Positions 6,666 through 15,900 of a DNA stretch of 64,000 nucleotides are shown here, in pieces. Position 1 is the first letter of the stretch. Every line of letters begins with the position of its first letter. The position numbers and the translations under genes were made by a program. The stretch is from Eikenella corrodens (GTDB lineage: Bacteria > Pseudomonadota > Gammaproteobacteria > Burkholderiales > Neisseriaceae): the NCBI RefSeq assembly GCF_900187105.1, contig NZ_LT906482.1, positions 1,426,001 to 1,490,000 on the forward strand. Reading direction: 5' to 3'. Below the pieces are notes generated by a model, which did no database searches, had not been told where the DNA came from, and saw only the letters and a list, made by a program, of their open reading frames with translations.

Positions 6666-9476
6666 TCAGCTGCGGTGGGTTTCCACTTGCTGCAGTTGCT
6701 GCGGCTCGGGCACGGCAGTCGGGGCGGCGGGGGCAACATCGGCGCGGCGCAGGCCTTTGGGCTGTTCAGGCTCGGGCTGAACGGCGGAGAGCGCGGCGGG
6801 ATCGGTTTGCACTAATACCAGACCACCTAGGTCGGCGGCCGCGGGTTCGGCTGCGGTTTGTTGCGGAACAGGTTGCGCCACGGCTGTCGTTGCCGTTTCT
6901 ACGGCTTGGGCTGCGGCAGCAATGGAATCATCGGCAGATGCAGCTTCCGGAGCGGCTTGGGTTTCGACGGATGAGGCTTCTACGGCCACGGTTTCCACCA
7001 CAACGGCTTCTTCCCGCGTTGTTTCCGCAACCGGGCTTGCAACAGCAGTCTGGTTTACGGTTTCAGCAGCTTCGGCGGTGTTTTCTTCGGCAAACACGAA
7101 GGTGGGTGCATCGGCTTCATCGGCCACTTCGGGGATGGTGATGACCAGCGGTTTGTTGATGTCGGCCTCATTGGGCTGCGGCATGGTGGCGGGCGCTTCG
7201 GTGTGCAGACCCAAGACCACGTCGGCGGCAGATTTCACCAGCTCGGCTTGCAGCGGAATATCCAGATATTGGATGATTTTCTGTGCAGAGGGGATGTTGC
7301 GCTGGCGACCTCGGCCTTTGCCGTTGCGCTGGCCGTTGTCTTGGCGGCGGTCGCGGCCGGAGCGGCGTTCGTTGCGTTCGCCGCGCTCATTGTTGCGCTC
7401 GCGATCGCCGCGTTCGCTGCCACGCTCTTGGTTTTCTGCAGGGCTGCCGGCGTCGTCAGCAATGCGTTCGGGGATGTCAGCCGCTTGGCTGGCGGCCTGC
7501 AGCTTATTGTTTTCAGCCGAGGCTACCTGAACGTCGCTGTCTTTGCGTTGGCGGCGGCGTTGGCGCGGATTGGGCTGCTGTTCGGCAGCGGATTTCTCTG
7601 CCAGCTGTTGCGGTGTGCGGTTGTCCAAAGTTTCGGCATCGTCGGCATTTTGCTGGCGCGGCGGGCGGCTGTTGCCGTTTTGGCCGCGCTGCTGGCTGCG
7701 GTTGCGGCGGTTGCGGTTTTGCGGGGCTTTGCCGCGATTGCCGCCGTTGCGCCCGTTATTGGCTGCAGGGGCTTCGGCAGGTTTGGTTTCGCCGCCGCCG
7801 AACAGTTTGGCAAACCAGGCGCCGATACCGGCCAGCAGGCCGGGCTCGGCAGGCTGCTGCACCACGGGGGCGGGGCTGCTGTGTTTGATGCCTTTTACGG
7901 CGGGCTCAGGTTTCACCGGTTTGGCTTGGCGGCCGATTTCCAAGGTTTGGCTGTCGTCTTCTTCGGGGATTTCGACTTGTTTGTAGCTGGGTTCGGCATC
8001 GTCGTCCACATCGTCGGGGCGCACGCGGGTGATATTGTAGTGCGGATTTTCCAGATGGGTGTTGGGAATCATCAGGATGGACACGTCCAGCCGCTCCTCC
8101 AGGCCGAACAGCTCGGCGCGTTTTTCGTTGAGCAAGAAGGTGGCCACGTCCACCGGCACTTGGGCGTGCACTTCTTCGGTGTTGTCCTTCATCGCTTCTT
8201 CTTGGATGATGCGCAACACGTGCAGGGCGGTGGATTCGATGCCGCGGATCACGCCGGTGCCGGCGCAGCGCGGGCAGGCCACGTGGCTGCTTTCGCCCAG
8301 GGAGGGGCGCAGGCGCTGGCGGGAAAGCTCAAGCAGGCCGAAGCGGGAAAGTTTGCCCATCTGCACGCGGGCGCGGTCTTTCCGCAGCGCGTCGCGCAGG
8401 GTGTTTTCCACATCGCGCTGATGCTTGGGGTTTTCCATGTCGATGAAGTCGATCACGATCAGGCCGCCCAAGTCGCGCAGGCGCATTTGGCGGGCCACTT
8501 CTTCGGCGGCTTCCATATTGGTTTGGAAGGCGGTTTCTTCGATGTCGGCACCGCGGGTGGAGCGGGCGGAGTTTACGTCTACGGAAACCAGGGCTTCGGT
8601 GTGGTCGATTACGATGGCGCCGCCGGAGGGCAGGCTCACGGAGCGCGAGAAGGCGCTTTCGATTTGGTGCTCGATTTGGAAGCGGGAGAAGAGTGGGATG
8701 TGGTCGTCGTAGTATTTGAGCTTGCCCACGTTGTGCGGCATCACATAGCTCATGAACTCCTGCACTTGGTCGAACACTTCGCGGTTGTCGATGAGGATTT
8801 CGCCGATGTCGGAGCGGTAGTGGTCGCGGATGGCACGGATGAGCAGGGAGCTCTCCATAAATAGGAGATAAGGGTCTTGATGGGCGTTGCCGGCTTCTTC
8901 GATGGCGCGCCACAGTTGCAACAGATAGTTGAAATCCCATTGCAGCTCTTCCACACTGCGGCCGATGCCGGCGGTGCGGGCGATCAGGCTCATGCCGTGC
9001 GGCACGTCGAGCTGGCTCATGGCGGCTTTAAGCTCTTGGCGCTCTTCGCCTTCGATACGGCGGGAAATGCCGCCGCCGCGCGGATTGTTCGGCATGAGCA
9101 CGAGATAGCGGCCGGCCAGGCTGATGAAGGTGGTGAGCGCGGCACCTTTGTTACCGCGTTCATCTTTTTCCACCTGCACGATGACCTGCATACCTTCTTG
9201 CAATACGTCTTGGATGCGGGCGCGGCCGCCGTCGTAGTCTTGGAAGTAGGCGCGGGAAACTTCTTTGAAGGGGAGGAAGCCGTGGCGGTCGGTGCCGTAG
9301 TCCACGAAGCAAGCCTCGAGCGAGGGCTCGATGCGGGTGATGATGCCTTTGTAGATATTGCCTTTGCGCTGTTCTTTGCCCAGCGTTTCAATGTCGAGAT
9401 CGAGCAGGTTTTGCCCGTCTACAATCGCCACACGCAGCTCTTCGGCCTGGGTGGCGTTAAATAACATACGTTTCAT
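6666..9476 (-). CDS. rne: Ribonuclease E
   Basis: A 936-residue endoribonuclease that starts mRNA decay and processes rRNA and tRNA; in proteobacteria it scaffolds the degradosome. The start MKRMLFNATQAEELRVAIVD is typical. An S1 domain covers roughly residues 37-120 (GNIYKGIITRIEPSLEACFV). The catalytic DNase I-like part includes VDVNSARSTRG and LGGLIVIDFIDM, whose Asp residues bind Mg. The zinc-link CPRCAGTG is present near residue 405. From about residue 520 the protein is disordered: Arg/Asn-rich, then acidic and Ala-rich, as in the RNase E C-terminal scaffold. The N-terminal alternative at 9506 lacks family support. A hairpin terminator lies downstream. Confidence 0.95.
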   Translation of the reverse strand: MKRMLFNATQAEELRVAIVDGQNLLDLDIETLGKEQRKGNIYKGIITRIEPSLEACFVDYGTDRHGFLPFKEVSRAYFQDYDGGRARIQDVLQEGMQVIVQVEKDERGNKGAALTTFISLAGRYLVLMPNNPRGGGISRRIEGEERQELKAAMSQLDVPHGMSLIARTAGIGRSVEELQWDFNYLLQLWRAIEEAGNAHQDPYLLFMESSLLIRAIRDHYRSDIGEILIDNREVFDQVQEFMSYVMPHNVGKLKYYDDHIPLFSRFQIEHQIESAFSRSVSLPSGGAIVIDHTEALVSVDVNSARSTRGADIEETAFQTNMEAAEEVARQMRLRDLGGLIVIDFIDMENPKHQRDVENTLRDALRKDRARVQMGKLSRFGLLELSRQRLRPSLGESSHVACPRCAGTGVIRGIESTALHVLRIIQEEAMKDNTEEVHAQVPVDVATFLLNEKRAELFGLEERLDVSILMIPNTHLENPHYNITRVRPDDVDDDAEPSYKQVEIPEEDDSQTLEIGRQAKPVKPEPAVKGIKHSSPAPVVQQPAEPGLLAGIGAWFAKLFGGGETKPAEAPAANNGRNGGNRGKAPQNRNRRNRSQQRGQNGNSRPPRQQNADDAETLDNRTPQQLAEKSAAEQQPNPRQRRRQRKDSDVQVASAENNKLQAASQAADIPERIADDAGSPAENQERGSERGDRERNNERGERNERRSGRDRRQDNGQRNGKGRGRQRNIPSAQKIIQYLDIPLQAELVKSAADVVLGLHTEAPATMPQPNEADINKPLVITIPEVADEADAPTFVFAEENTAEAAETVNQTAVASPVAETTREEAVVVETVAVEASSVETQAAPEAASADDSIAAAAQAVETATTAVAQPVPQQTAAEPAAADLGGLVLVQTDPAALSAVQPEPEQPKGLRRADVAPAAPTAVPEPQQLQQVETHRS

Positions 9477-10180
9477 GATGTTGCTAACCTTTTGTTTGGT
9501 TTGCAATTCCGAAGCGTGTAATTAGTTTGGCCGCTTTGCTGCCGCTGGGGAAGGCTACCTGAAAACAAAGTTTCAACTAAATTAAAATCGGCAGCCGTGT
9601 GTGGTGCGGTCCTGAAGCGCGGTGTGCGGCAAACCGCCGTGGCGGTTGGGCAGCCGGCTTCGGACGCGGGCAGAAAACGGTAAAGAAGGTAGTGAAAGAA
9701 CGGGGCGGGCATCGCTGCCGCGCTGGTCGCCGGACGGGCGGCTAATTTGGAAAGCCGCGGCAGGCCGGATGGCGGCCGCTTGCGGCGAGGTATAGCGGAT
9801 TGATTTTAAAGCAAAGCTGTGTTGGCTTGTTTTGCCGTACTGCTTGGATTGCGGCTCGCCGCTTGGCTCTGGTTTAAACTTAATCCGTTATTAATTCGAT
9901 GTTGTGGTCTTCTTTAAGCCCGGCAGCGGGTGCGGCGGCGCGCTGGTCGCGTCTTAGGCCGTTTGGGCTGTCGGAGCCGTAAACTCAATTACTATTTCAA
10001 TCTGCCCGCCAAAATGCGCGACAGGCAGAGGAAAGCCGTTCGGAATTGTCTTTTTACGATAAAATAAACAGTAAACAATCAACTTGCCAACCCGGCGGCC
10101 CCCTTTGTTTTTCGCTTTGTTGAAGCTTGGCTTTCAGGTAGCCTGGGCACGGTGTCGGCAGGGAGAGGATTATAGAGAAA
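9477..10180. other. Intergenic region between divergent rne and rluC
   Basis: About 700 bases without a gene. It holds an uptake sequence at 9553, a diverged Correia-like element at 9791-9892 and a reverse uptake sequence near 10134. The long 5' region of rne would be expected to carry its autoregulatory leader, but I cannot identify a defined structure by eye. Confidence 0.6.
9791..9892. repeat. Diverged Correia-like inverted-repeat element (copy A)
   Basis: A 102-bp segment with imperfect terminal inverted repeats: TATAGCGGATTGATTTTAAA on the left, and GGTTTAAACTTAATCCGTTA plus two bases on the right. It shares ends and size with the better copies at 29191 and 39484. The interior GCCGTACTGC and GGCTCGCCGC resemble reverse-complemented Correia internal sequence. 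More diverged than those copies. Confidence 0.55.
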
Positions 10181-11152
10181 ATGCCAGCAATTAGCAAAAA
10201 TTCAGTCAATTATTTGAGCGTAGACGAAGCGGCCGCCGGGCAGCGTTTGGATAACTTTCTCATCCGCCTGCTCAAAGGCGTGCCCAAGAGCCATATCCAC
10301 CGCATCATCCGGGGCGGCGAAGTGCGCGTGAACAAAAAACGCGCCGCTGCCGACAGCCGTTTGGCCGCGGGCGACGAAGTGCGGATTCCGCCGATCCGGC
10401 TGGCGCAGAAAGCCGAGCAGGCCGAGGCTGCCGTGCCGCCGCGCGAATTTGACATTGTGTTTGAAGACGAGCACCTTTTGGTAGTGGACAAACCTTCCGG
10501 CGTGGCCGTGCACGGCGGTAGCGGCGTGAGCTTCGGCGTGATCGAACAGCTGCGCCGCGCCCGGCCGCAGGCGCGTTATTTGGAATTGGTACACCGGTTG
10601 GACAAAGATACCAGCGGATTATTGGTGGTGGCCAAAAAGCGCAGCGCATTGGTGAAACTGCACGAAGCCTGGCGCAACGATAAGCCGAAAAAAGTATATT
10701 TGGCGCTGGGCATGGGCGCGTGGCCGCAGGGCGTGCGGCAGGTGAAGCTGCCGCTGTTCAAATACACCGGCGCGGCAGGCGAGAAAATGGTGCGCGTGAG
10801 CGAAGAAGGGCAGAGCGCGCACACGCTGTTCCGCGTGCTGGAAAGCTTCGGCGGCGCGCCGCTGCACGCGGTGGGGCTTTCCGCCCTGAGCCTGATGGAA
10901 GCCACGCTGCGCACCGGCCGCACCCATCAAATCCGCGTGCACATGCAGTCGCAAAACTGCCCGATTGCCGGCGACGAACGCTACGGCGACTACACCGCCA
11001 ACCGCCGCCTGAAAAAGCTCGGCCTCAAACGCATGTTCCTGCACGCCCACCGCTTGGAGCTCGAACACCCGGCAAGCGGCGAAACGCTGGTGCTCACCGC
11101 GCCGCTGCCGGAAGAGCTGCGTCAGATGCTGGAGGGCTTGCGGCAGGAGTAA
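10181..11152 (+). CDS. rluC: 23S rRNA pseudouridine synthase RluC
   Basis: A 323-residue RluA-family enzyme that converts uridines 955, 2504 and 2580 of 23S rRNA to pseudouridine. An N-terminal S4 RNA-binding domain covers residues about 18-80 (GQRLDNFLIRLLKGVPKSHI, GGEVRVNKKRA). The catalytic motif HRLDKDTSGLLVVAKK contains the essential Asp. The C-terminal RTHQIRVHMQ motif is present. The pairing with a downstream HAD phosphatase is common in proteobacteria, and rne is the usual divergent neighbour of rluC. RluC rather than RluD is inferred from that context and the sequence ends. Confidence 0.9.
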   Translation: MPAISKNSVNYLSVDEAAAGQRLDNFLIRLLKGVPKSHIHRIIRGGEVRVNKKRAAADSRLAAGDEVRIPPIRLAQKAEQAEAAVPPREFDIVFEDEHLLVVDKPSGVAVHGGSGVSFGVIEQLRRARPQARYLELVHRLDKDTSGLLVVAKKRSALVKLHEAWRNDKPKKVYLALGMGAWPQGVRQVKLPLFKYTGAAGEKMVRVSEEGQSAHTLFRVLESFGGAPLHAVGLSALSLMEATLRTGRTHQIRVHMQSQNCPIAGDERYGDYTANRRLKKLGLKRMFLHAHRLELEHPASGETLVLTAPLPEELRQMLEGLRQE

Positions 11153-11153
11153 G

Positions 11154-11206
11154 AGGCTACCTGAAAAAGCAAGCTCACGATTCCGGCTCTGTTTTTCAGG
11201 TAGCCT
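11154..11206 (+). terminator. DUS-pair hairpin after rluC
   Basis: AGGCTACCTGAA and its reverse complement face each other two bases after the rluC stop. They can form a 12-bp stem and sit where a terminator is expected. Confidence 0.6.
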
Positions 11207-11234
11207 GTTTGCCATTTAGCCAAAAAGGAAAGAT

Positions 11235-11453
11235 ATGCAGCAAAACGATAAGCAGCCCAAATTCAAAGTAATCCTGCCGGAAGGCTTTTCTTTGGAGCGC
11301 CCCAAGCAGGTGATCACCCAGCCTGTCGAGAGCGGCCGTGCCGATTTGGAGGAAATCATCCGGCAGGAAACGGCGTGCCGCCAAGCCGAGGCGGAAGCCG
11401 ATGAAATCATGATTAACGCCTTGCTGCACGGCGCAGGGCGCAGCTTCAAATGA
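11235..11453 (+). CDS. Small conserved hypothetical protein
   Basis: A 72-residue cytoplasmic protein that I do not recognise. It starts at an ATG preceded by AAGGAAAG. The sequence is charged and probably helical in its second half (ADLEEIIRQETACRQAEAEA), with a short N-terminal beta-like stretch, FKVILPEGFSLERPKQVI. It lies between rluC and a HAD phosphatase and is bounded by uptake-sequence pairs on both sides, so it may be a separate small transcript. No metal-binding cluster or signal peptide is visible. Confidence 0.6.
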   Translation: MQQNDKQPKFKVILPEGFSLERPKQVITQPVESGRADLEEIIRQETACRQAEAEADEIMINALLHGAGRSFK

Positions 11454-11477
11454 GGCTACCTGAAAATTCAGGTAGCC
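11453..11477 (+). terminator. Tight DUS-pair hairpin
   Basis: AGGCTACCTGAA is followed after two bases by TTCAGGTAGCC, giving an 11-bp stem with almost no loop, overlapping the end of the small hypothetical gene. Confidence 0.5.
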
Positions 11478-11504
11478 CAAACCCCCAACACATCAAGGAA
11501 TGCC

Positions 11505-12149
11505 ATGAAACCGTATCGCGTATTGATTTTCGACTGGGACGGCACCTTAGCCGATTCCACCGCCCAAATCGTGCAGGGCGTGCAAAACTCTTTTTGCCGC
11601 TTCGGCTGGCCGCCGCCCGCCGAGGCCGACATCCGCGCCACCATCGGCCTGAGCCTGCGCGAAGCCCTGCGCCGTCTGTGCCCGCAGCTGGACCAACAGC
11701 AAACCGAAGCCGCCATCCGCGCCTATCAGCACGAATTCCACCACCGCCGCGAGCAAACCGTTTTATTCCCCGACGCGGGCAATACCCTGCAGCGGCTGCA
11801 ACAGCACTACTGGCTCGCCGTGGCCACCGGCAAAGGCCGGCGCGGGCTCGATGCCGCCCTGGATGAAACCGACACGCGCAACTTTTTCCTCGCCACCCGC
11901 ACCGTCGACGAATGCGCTTCCAAGCCCCAGCCGGAAATGGTGCTCTCCATCTGCGACGAATTGGGCGTGCACCCGGCCGAAGCCCTGGTAATCGGCGACA
12001 CCACCCACGATTTGCACATGGCGCACAACGCCCAAAGCCCAGCCATCGCACTCACCACCGGCGCCCACACCCCCGCCCAACTGCAAACTGCCCCGCACCT
12101 GGCCATGCTGGACGGCTTAACCAGCTTGGCGGCCTGGCTGGCAGAATAA
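11505..12149 (+). CDS. HAD-family phosphatase, phosphoglycolate phosphatase-like
   Basis: A 214-residue haloacid dehalogenase-type hydrolase. Motif I is FDWDGTLADST at residues 9-19, with the nucleophilic Asp and the acid/base Asp two positions on. A helical cap follows. Motif II is VATGKGRRG, motif III the Lys in SKPQPEM, and motif IV VIGDTTHDLHMA, which binds Mg. The order and spacing match the Gph group acting on small phosphorylated metabolites, but the exact substrate cannot be read from sequence. It is preceded by AAGGAATGCC and lies downstream of rluC, a frequent pairing. Confidence 0.85.
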   Translation: MKPYRVLIFDWDGTLADSTAQIVQGVQNSFCRFGWPPPAEADIRATIGLSLREALRRLCPQLDQQQTEAAIRAYQHEFHHRREQTVLFPDAGNTLQRLQQHYWLAVATGKGRRGLDAALDETDTRNFFLATRTVDECASKPQPEMVLSICDELGVHPAEALVIGDTTHDLHMAHNAQSPAIALTTGAHTPAQLQTAPHLAMLDGLTSLAAWLAE

Positions 12150-12203
12150 AGGCTACCTGAAAGTGTAAGCTTCAGTGCAGGGCGAAGATTTTTCAGGTAG
12201 CCT
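12150..12203 (+). terminator. DUS-pair hairpin after HAD gene
   Basis: Facing uptake sequences begin immediately after the stop codon and enclose a 30-base loop. Confidence 0.55.
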
Positions 12204-12416
12204 GTAAGTGATATGGCGGTAAGCCGGAAGGCTACCTGAAACTTTGTGTGATAGGGCGTGGTGAGGCATGGCGCCCTTTTAATATGCCGCTATTGGTGGG
12301 TGGTGCGGCTATCGGCAGGGTGTGCGGTTGGATGGGATTATCCGGCCTGCATGGCGGGCGGCGAGGCGCAGGCGATGGGCTGCCGGGCGAGCCGGTGTTC
12401 CGCGATTAGCGCGGGC

Positions 12417-12445
12417 TGGCGGTTTGCCGGGAAATCCTCTATACT
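12417..12445 (+). promoter_or_regulatory. Predicted promoter of tRNA-Gly
   Basis: TATACT lies 17 bases after TGGCGG and about 18 bases before the tRNA. The -10 is good and the -35 is weak, as judged by eye. Confidence 0.5.
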
Positions 12446-12462
12446 GCGCGCACTCCTGTTTT

Positions 12463-12536
12463 GCGGGTATCGTCTAATGGTAAGGCACCGGCTTCCCAAG
12501 CCGACTATGCGGGTTCGATTCCCGTTACCCGCTCCA
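12463..12536 (+). tRNA. tRNA-Gly (CCC)
   Basis: A 74-base cloverleaf with acceptor GCGGGTA paired to TACCCGC, a D-arm containing TCTAATGGTAAGG, anticodon loop TTCCCAA (anticodon CCC), T-arm GCGGGTTCGATTCCCGT and an encoded CCA. The first base pair of the anticodon stem is a C-A mismatch. A terminator hairpin follows at once. Confidence 0.95.
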
Positions 12537-12543
12537 ATTTCTT

Positions 12544-12571
12544 TCCCATGCTTTCACAGCATGGGATTTTT
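12544..12571 (+). terminator. Terminator of tRNA-Gly
   Basis: The hairpin TCCCATGCT-TTCAC-AGCATGGGA is followed by a T run. Confidence 0.8.
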
Positions 12572-12809
12572 GTTGGCTTGTTTGTTAAGAAATGTTTGCG
12601 ATTGGGTGTGCGGAATGCAGCGGGGATGGCTTTGCCGGGCAGGATATGCAGGATAGAATTGGTTATGATAAATTGAAAATTTATTTTTATATACAGTTTG
12701 TTGTGTTGAATAAAGGCTACCTGAAAATAAAATCCGTTTTATTTGCGGGATAAATTTTGGTAAACTCAGCGCTCCTTTTTGCATACATAAGTTTACTTTG
12801 GAGACCATA

Positions 12810-14150
12810 ATGAGCTTCTTTGCTCAACATGCGCAGTTTTTTATTCAGTTTGCCGTGGTGCTGTTGTGCATCTTAGCCGGCGCCCAGGTGGGCGGTATCG
12901 GTTTGGGTGTGTTCGGCGGTATCGGTTTGGCAATATTGTCGTTCGGTTTCGGTTTGGAGCCCACCAGCCCGCCGATTGATGTGATGCTGATGATTATGGC
13001 AGTAGTGTCGGCAGCGGCTGCCATGCAGGCGGCCGGCGGTTTGGACTATATGATTAAAATCGCCACCCGCGTGCTGCACAAAAACCCGAAATACATCACC
13101 TTTATCGCGCCGATGGTTACCTATACCTTCACCGTTTTGGCCGGCACGGGGCATGTGGCCTATTCCGTGCTGCCGGTGATTGCGGAGGTGAGCCGCAAAA
13201 ACGGCATCCGCCCGGAACGCCCGCTAACCATGGCGGTGATTGCTTCGCAGTTTGCCATTGTGGCCAGCCCGATTGCGGCGGCGGTGGTGGCTTGCGTGAG
13301 CTACCTCGAGCCGCAGCATATTACGATGGCAGATGTGCTCAAAGTGAGCGTGCCTTCCACCATCATCGGCATCGGTATTGCCTGCGTGCTGGTGAACCGG
13401 ATGGGCAAAGAGCTGAAAGACGATCCGGAATATCAACGCCGCTTGAAAGACCCGGCCTACAGCAAGCTGTATGACACGGAAACCGTGGCTGCCGATGCAC
13501 AAGTGAGCGGCAAGGCTAAGATTTCGGTGGGAATTTTCCTGTTTGCCGCTATTTTGGTGGTGCTGCTCGGCGCGATGCCTTCGCTGCGCCCGGTGTTTAA
13601 CGATAAACCGATGGGTATGGCGCACACCATTGAAATTGTGATGCTTTCCGCTGCAGCACTGATTATTGTTACCTGCAAACCGGATGGCAATGCGATTACG
13701 CAGGGCTCGGTGTTCCATGCCGGTATGCGCGCCGTGATTGCTGTGTTTGGCGTGGCCTGGCTGGGCGATACGCTGATGCACGGGCATTTGGACGAAGTGC
13801 AGCAGGCGGTGTCCGGCCTGGTGCAGAGCGCGCCGTGGGCGTTTGCCTTTGCGCTGTTTGTGCTTTCCGTGTTGGTGAACAGCCAGGGCGCCACCGTGGC
13901 GACGCTGTTCCCAGTGGCCATTTCGCTGGGAGTACCCGCGCCGATTATCATCGGCACATTCGTGGCGGTGAACGGCTATTTCTTCATTCCGAACTACGGC
14001 CCGATTATTGCCGCCATCGATTTCGATAGCACGGGCACGACGAAAATCGGCAAGTTTATTTTCAACCACAGCTTTATGCTGCCCGGCTTGTTGAGTATGG
14101 GCTTCAGCTTGGCCTTCGGCCTGATGTTCTCCAAGATGTTCTTCGGCTGA
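12810..14150 (+). CDS. dcuB: Anaerobic C4-dicarboxylate transporter, DcuB-like
   Basis: A 446-residue membrane carrier of the DcuA/DcuB family, which exchanges fumarate for succinate during fumarate respiration. There are about ten to twelve hydrophobic helices. Family motifs include [58 protein letters not shown] and [14 protein letters not shown]. The [12 protein letters not shown] and [11 protein letters not shown] stretches favour DcuB over DcuA. The ATG at 12810 is preceded by TTGGAGACC; a TTG twelve bases upstream lacks a site of its own. It probably serves the same low-oxygen lifestyle as the nitrate genes at the far end of the window. Confidence 0.9.
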   Translation: MSFFAQHAQFFIQFAVVLLCILAGAQVGGIGLGVFGGIGLAILSFGFGLEPTSPPIDVMLMIMAVVSAAAAMQAAGGLDYMIKIATRVLHKNPKYITFIAPMVTYTFTVLAGTGHVAYSVLPVIAEVSRKNGIRPERPLTMAVIASQFAIVASPIAAAVVACVSYLEPQHITMADVLKVSVPSTIIGIGIACVLVNRMGKELKDDPEYQRRLKDPAYSKLYDTETVAADAQVSGKAKISVGIFLFAAILVVLLGAMPSLRPVFNDKPMGMAHTIEIVMLSAAALIIVTCKPDGNAITQGSVFHAGMRAVIAVFGVAWLGDTLMHGHLDEVQQAVSGLVQSAPWAFAFALFVLSVLVNSQGATVATLFPVAISLGVPAPIIIGTFVAVNGYFFIPNYGPIIAAIDFDSTGTTKIGKFIFNHSFMLPGLLSMGFSLAFGLMFSKMFFG

Positions 14151-14171
14151 ACGGTTTGATGGGAATATACG

Positions 14172-14197
14172 CGCCCGGGCTTTGGCTCGGGCGTTTT
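14172..14197 (+). terminator. Rho-independent terminator of dcuB
   Basis: CGCCCG pairs with CGGGCG across a short loop and is followed by TTTT, twenty bases after the dcuB stop. Confidence 0.8.
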
Positions 14198-14424
14198 GCT
14201 TTGGGAAAGGCTACCTGAAAGGTTAATTGCCTAAGCACTCAAGCCGGTTGTTTTGATTTCGTTGGGATTACTGCTTTCAGGTAGCCTTGATGTGGCATAC
14301 TGGAACGGTAAATGGTAGGGGAGTGAGCTCTCTTCCTTAATATTGTGGTTGCAAGCCATCCCTTGCAGGCTACCTGAAAGTTGAGCGTAATACAGTTTGC
14401 TCGGGCATCGCAGCCAAATTGACT

Positions 14425-14457
14425 AAAAGGCTACCTGAAATTTTCAGGTAGCCTTTT
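14425..14457. terminator. Bidirectional DUS palindrome
   Basis: Two facing uptake sequences form a nearly perfect palindrome flanked by A and T runs, serving the ends of both dcuB and the convergent potF-like gene. Confidence 0.75.
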
Positions 14458-14477
14458 GTGGTTTGCTGGCATTGCCG

Positions 14478-15602
14478 TTATTTAATCGCCATCAGCCTTT
14501 GATAGAGCTGGGTCATCAGGCGGCTGGTGTGTGGGTCTTTGGGCAGGATGACGAAGCTGTTGGCCATGGCTTCTTCGCTGGGGAAGATGGATTCGTTGTT
14601 GCGGTATGCCTCGGGCATCAGCGCGCGGGCCGGCTGGCTGGCGGGGGCATAGGTAACGAAACTGCCGTTGGCGGCGGCTACTTTGGGATCGAGGGTGTAG
14701 TTGATGTATTTGAGGGCGTTGGCGGGGTGGTGCGCATCTTTGGGAATCATCAGGGAGTCGATCCACACCGCCAGGCCGTTTTTGGGCACGAGCACTTGGA
14801 TGTCGATGCCGTTGCCGGCTTCGATGGCCCGGTTGCGGGCGATGTTCAAATCGCCGCCGTAGCCAACGGCCACGCACAGGTTGCCGGCGGCGAGGTCGTT
14901 GATGTATGTGGAGGCGGTGAAGATGCGGATGTCTTTGCGCACGGCACGCATCATATCGGTGGCCGCTTGCAGGTCTTCAGGCTTGGTGCTGTTGGGGTCT
15001 TTGCCCAAATAGTTGAGCGCCAGGGGGTATTGCTCGAGCGGGCTGTCGAAATAGGAAATGCCGCAGGATTTGAGTTTGGCGGTGTATTCGGGATTGAACA
15101 CCAAATCCCACACGTTTTCGGGCATGGGTTTACCATCCAGGGCTTTTTGCACCATTTGGGTATTGATGGCCAGCGTGTTGATGCCCCAGAAATAGGGCAC
15201 GGCGTATTTGTTGCCGGGGTCCACCTGCTCCATCAGCTTGAGCAGGTGCGGGTCGAGATTGCTGTAGTTGGGAATTTGGCTTTTGTCGATGGGCTGATAG
15301 GCGCCGGCTTGGATTTGGCGGCCTACGTTGGAAATGGAGGGCACCACCAAATCGTAGCCGCTGCTGCCGCTGAGCATCTTGGCTTCGAGGGTTTCGTTGT
15401 TGTCGTAGTAGGCGGAGCGGATGGTGATGCCGGTTTTCTCGGTGAAGGCGGTGAGGGTGGCAGGATCGACATAATCCGCCCAGTTGTAGAGGTTGAGCAG
15501 GTTGGCGTTATCGCCTTTGGGGGAGGAAGCCTCGCTTTGGGCTTGGCCGCCACAGGCAGCGAGCAGGCCGGCGCAAATAGCGAGCAGGAGCAGTTTCTTC
15601 AT
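14478..15602 (-). CDS. potF: Spermidine/putrescine ABC transporter substrate-binding lipoprotein
   Basis: A 374-residue periplasmic polyamine-binding protein of the PotD/PotF family. The N-terminus is a lipoprotein signal, MKKLLLLAICAGLLAACGG, with Cys at the lipobox. The mature protein begins the family pattern LNLYNWADYVDPATLTAFTE, followed by the hinge GYDLVVPS and VPYFWGINTLAIN. The Trp, Tyr and Asp residues that cage the polyamine in PotF appear to be kept (WADYV, VPYFWG, SYFDSP). No permease or ATPase gene is adjacent, so it must partner with components elsewhere. A longer open frame upstream to 15785 has no support because the lipoprotein signal begins at 15602. Confidence 0.9.
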   Translation of the reverse strand: MKKLLLLAICAGLLAACGGQAQSEASSPKGDNANLLNLYNWADYVDPATLTAFTEKTGITIRSAYYDNNETLEAKMLSGSSGYDLVVPSISNVGRQIQAGAYQPIDKSQIPNYSNLDPHLLKLMEQVDPGNKYAVPYFWGINTLAINTQMVQKALDGKPMPENVWDLVFNPEYTAKLKSCGISYFDSPLEQYPLALNYLGKDPNSTKPEDLQAATDMMRAVRKDIRIFTASTYINDLAAGNLCVAVGYGGDLNIARNRAIEAGNGIDIQVLVPKNGLAVWIDSLMIPKDAHHPANALKYINYTLDPKVAAANGSFVTYAPASQPARALMPEAYRNNESIFPSEEAMANSFVILPKDPHTSRLMTQLYQRLMAIK

Positions 15603-15850
15603 TGTTATTCCTTGGTGGGCGGGAAGGGAAGGGTAAGTAGGCGCAAGCAATCTGATCATTATAGCCAAACGCTTGGCTCCTTCATACCTTGTGCTAGGGA
15701 AACGGCGCGGCGGCGCGGTTTGGGCAGCTGTGCTGTGCGGCAAGTATTTTTCAATATTGCCAACAAATTGGCACTTTGTCTGCACTAAATTAACGCAGCG
15801 ACATTTTCTGCCTGCTTTTCAGGTAGCCTTCCGGCTATGGAAAAAGCACA

Positions 15851-15865
15851 TGTTATAGAGTATCA
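15851..15865 (+). promoter_or_regulatory. Zur-like operator, site 1
   Basis: TGTTATAGAGTATCA matches the TGTTAT half of the TGTTAT-N3-ATAACA Zur pattern fully and the second half at four of six positions. It lies upstream of the zinc uptake genes. Confidence 0.55.
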
Positions 15866-15872
15866 TGCCGCC

Positions 15873-15887
15873 CGTTACAACATAACA
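15873..15887 (+). promoter_or_regulatory. Zur-like operator, site 2
   Basis: CGTTACAACATAACA has a perfect ATAACA half and four of six matches in the other half. It is centred 22 bases, two helical turns, after site 1, as expected for a repressor binding cooperatively upstream of znuC. Confidence 0.65.
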
Positions 15888-15900
15888 TTCAGCACACACT

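Larger units (their letters stand above)
14151..14477. other. Convergent intergenic region between dcuB and potF-like gene
   Basis: Holds a GC-rich terminator for dcuB at 14172, an uptake-sequence pair spanning 14209-14286, a single uptake sequence near 14369 and a near-perfect DUS palindrome at 14425. No coding potential is seen. Confidence 0.7.

Noticed and set aside
7203-8864. A 553-codon open frame antisense to rne
   Set aside because: It is the GC-rich shadow of rne, with low-complexity Ala/Gly content and no family features.
12258-12676. Open frames across tRNA-Gly
   Set aside because: They read through the tRNA and its terminator and have no homology that I can recognise.
14463-15788. 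Long open frame antisense to the potF-like gene
   Set aside because: The opposite strand encodes a clear lipoprotein with full family motifs; this frame has none.
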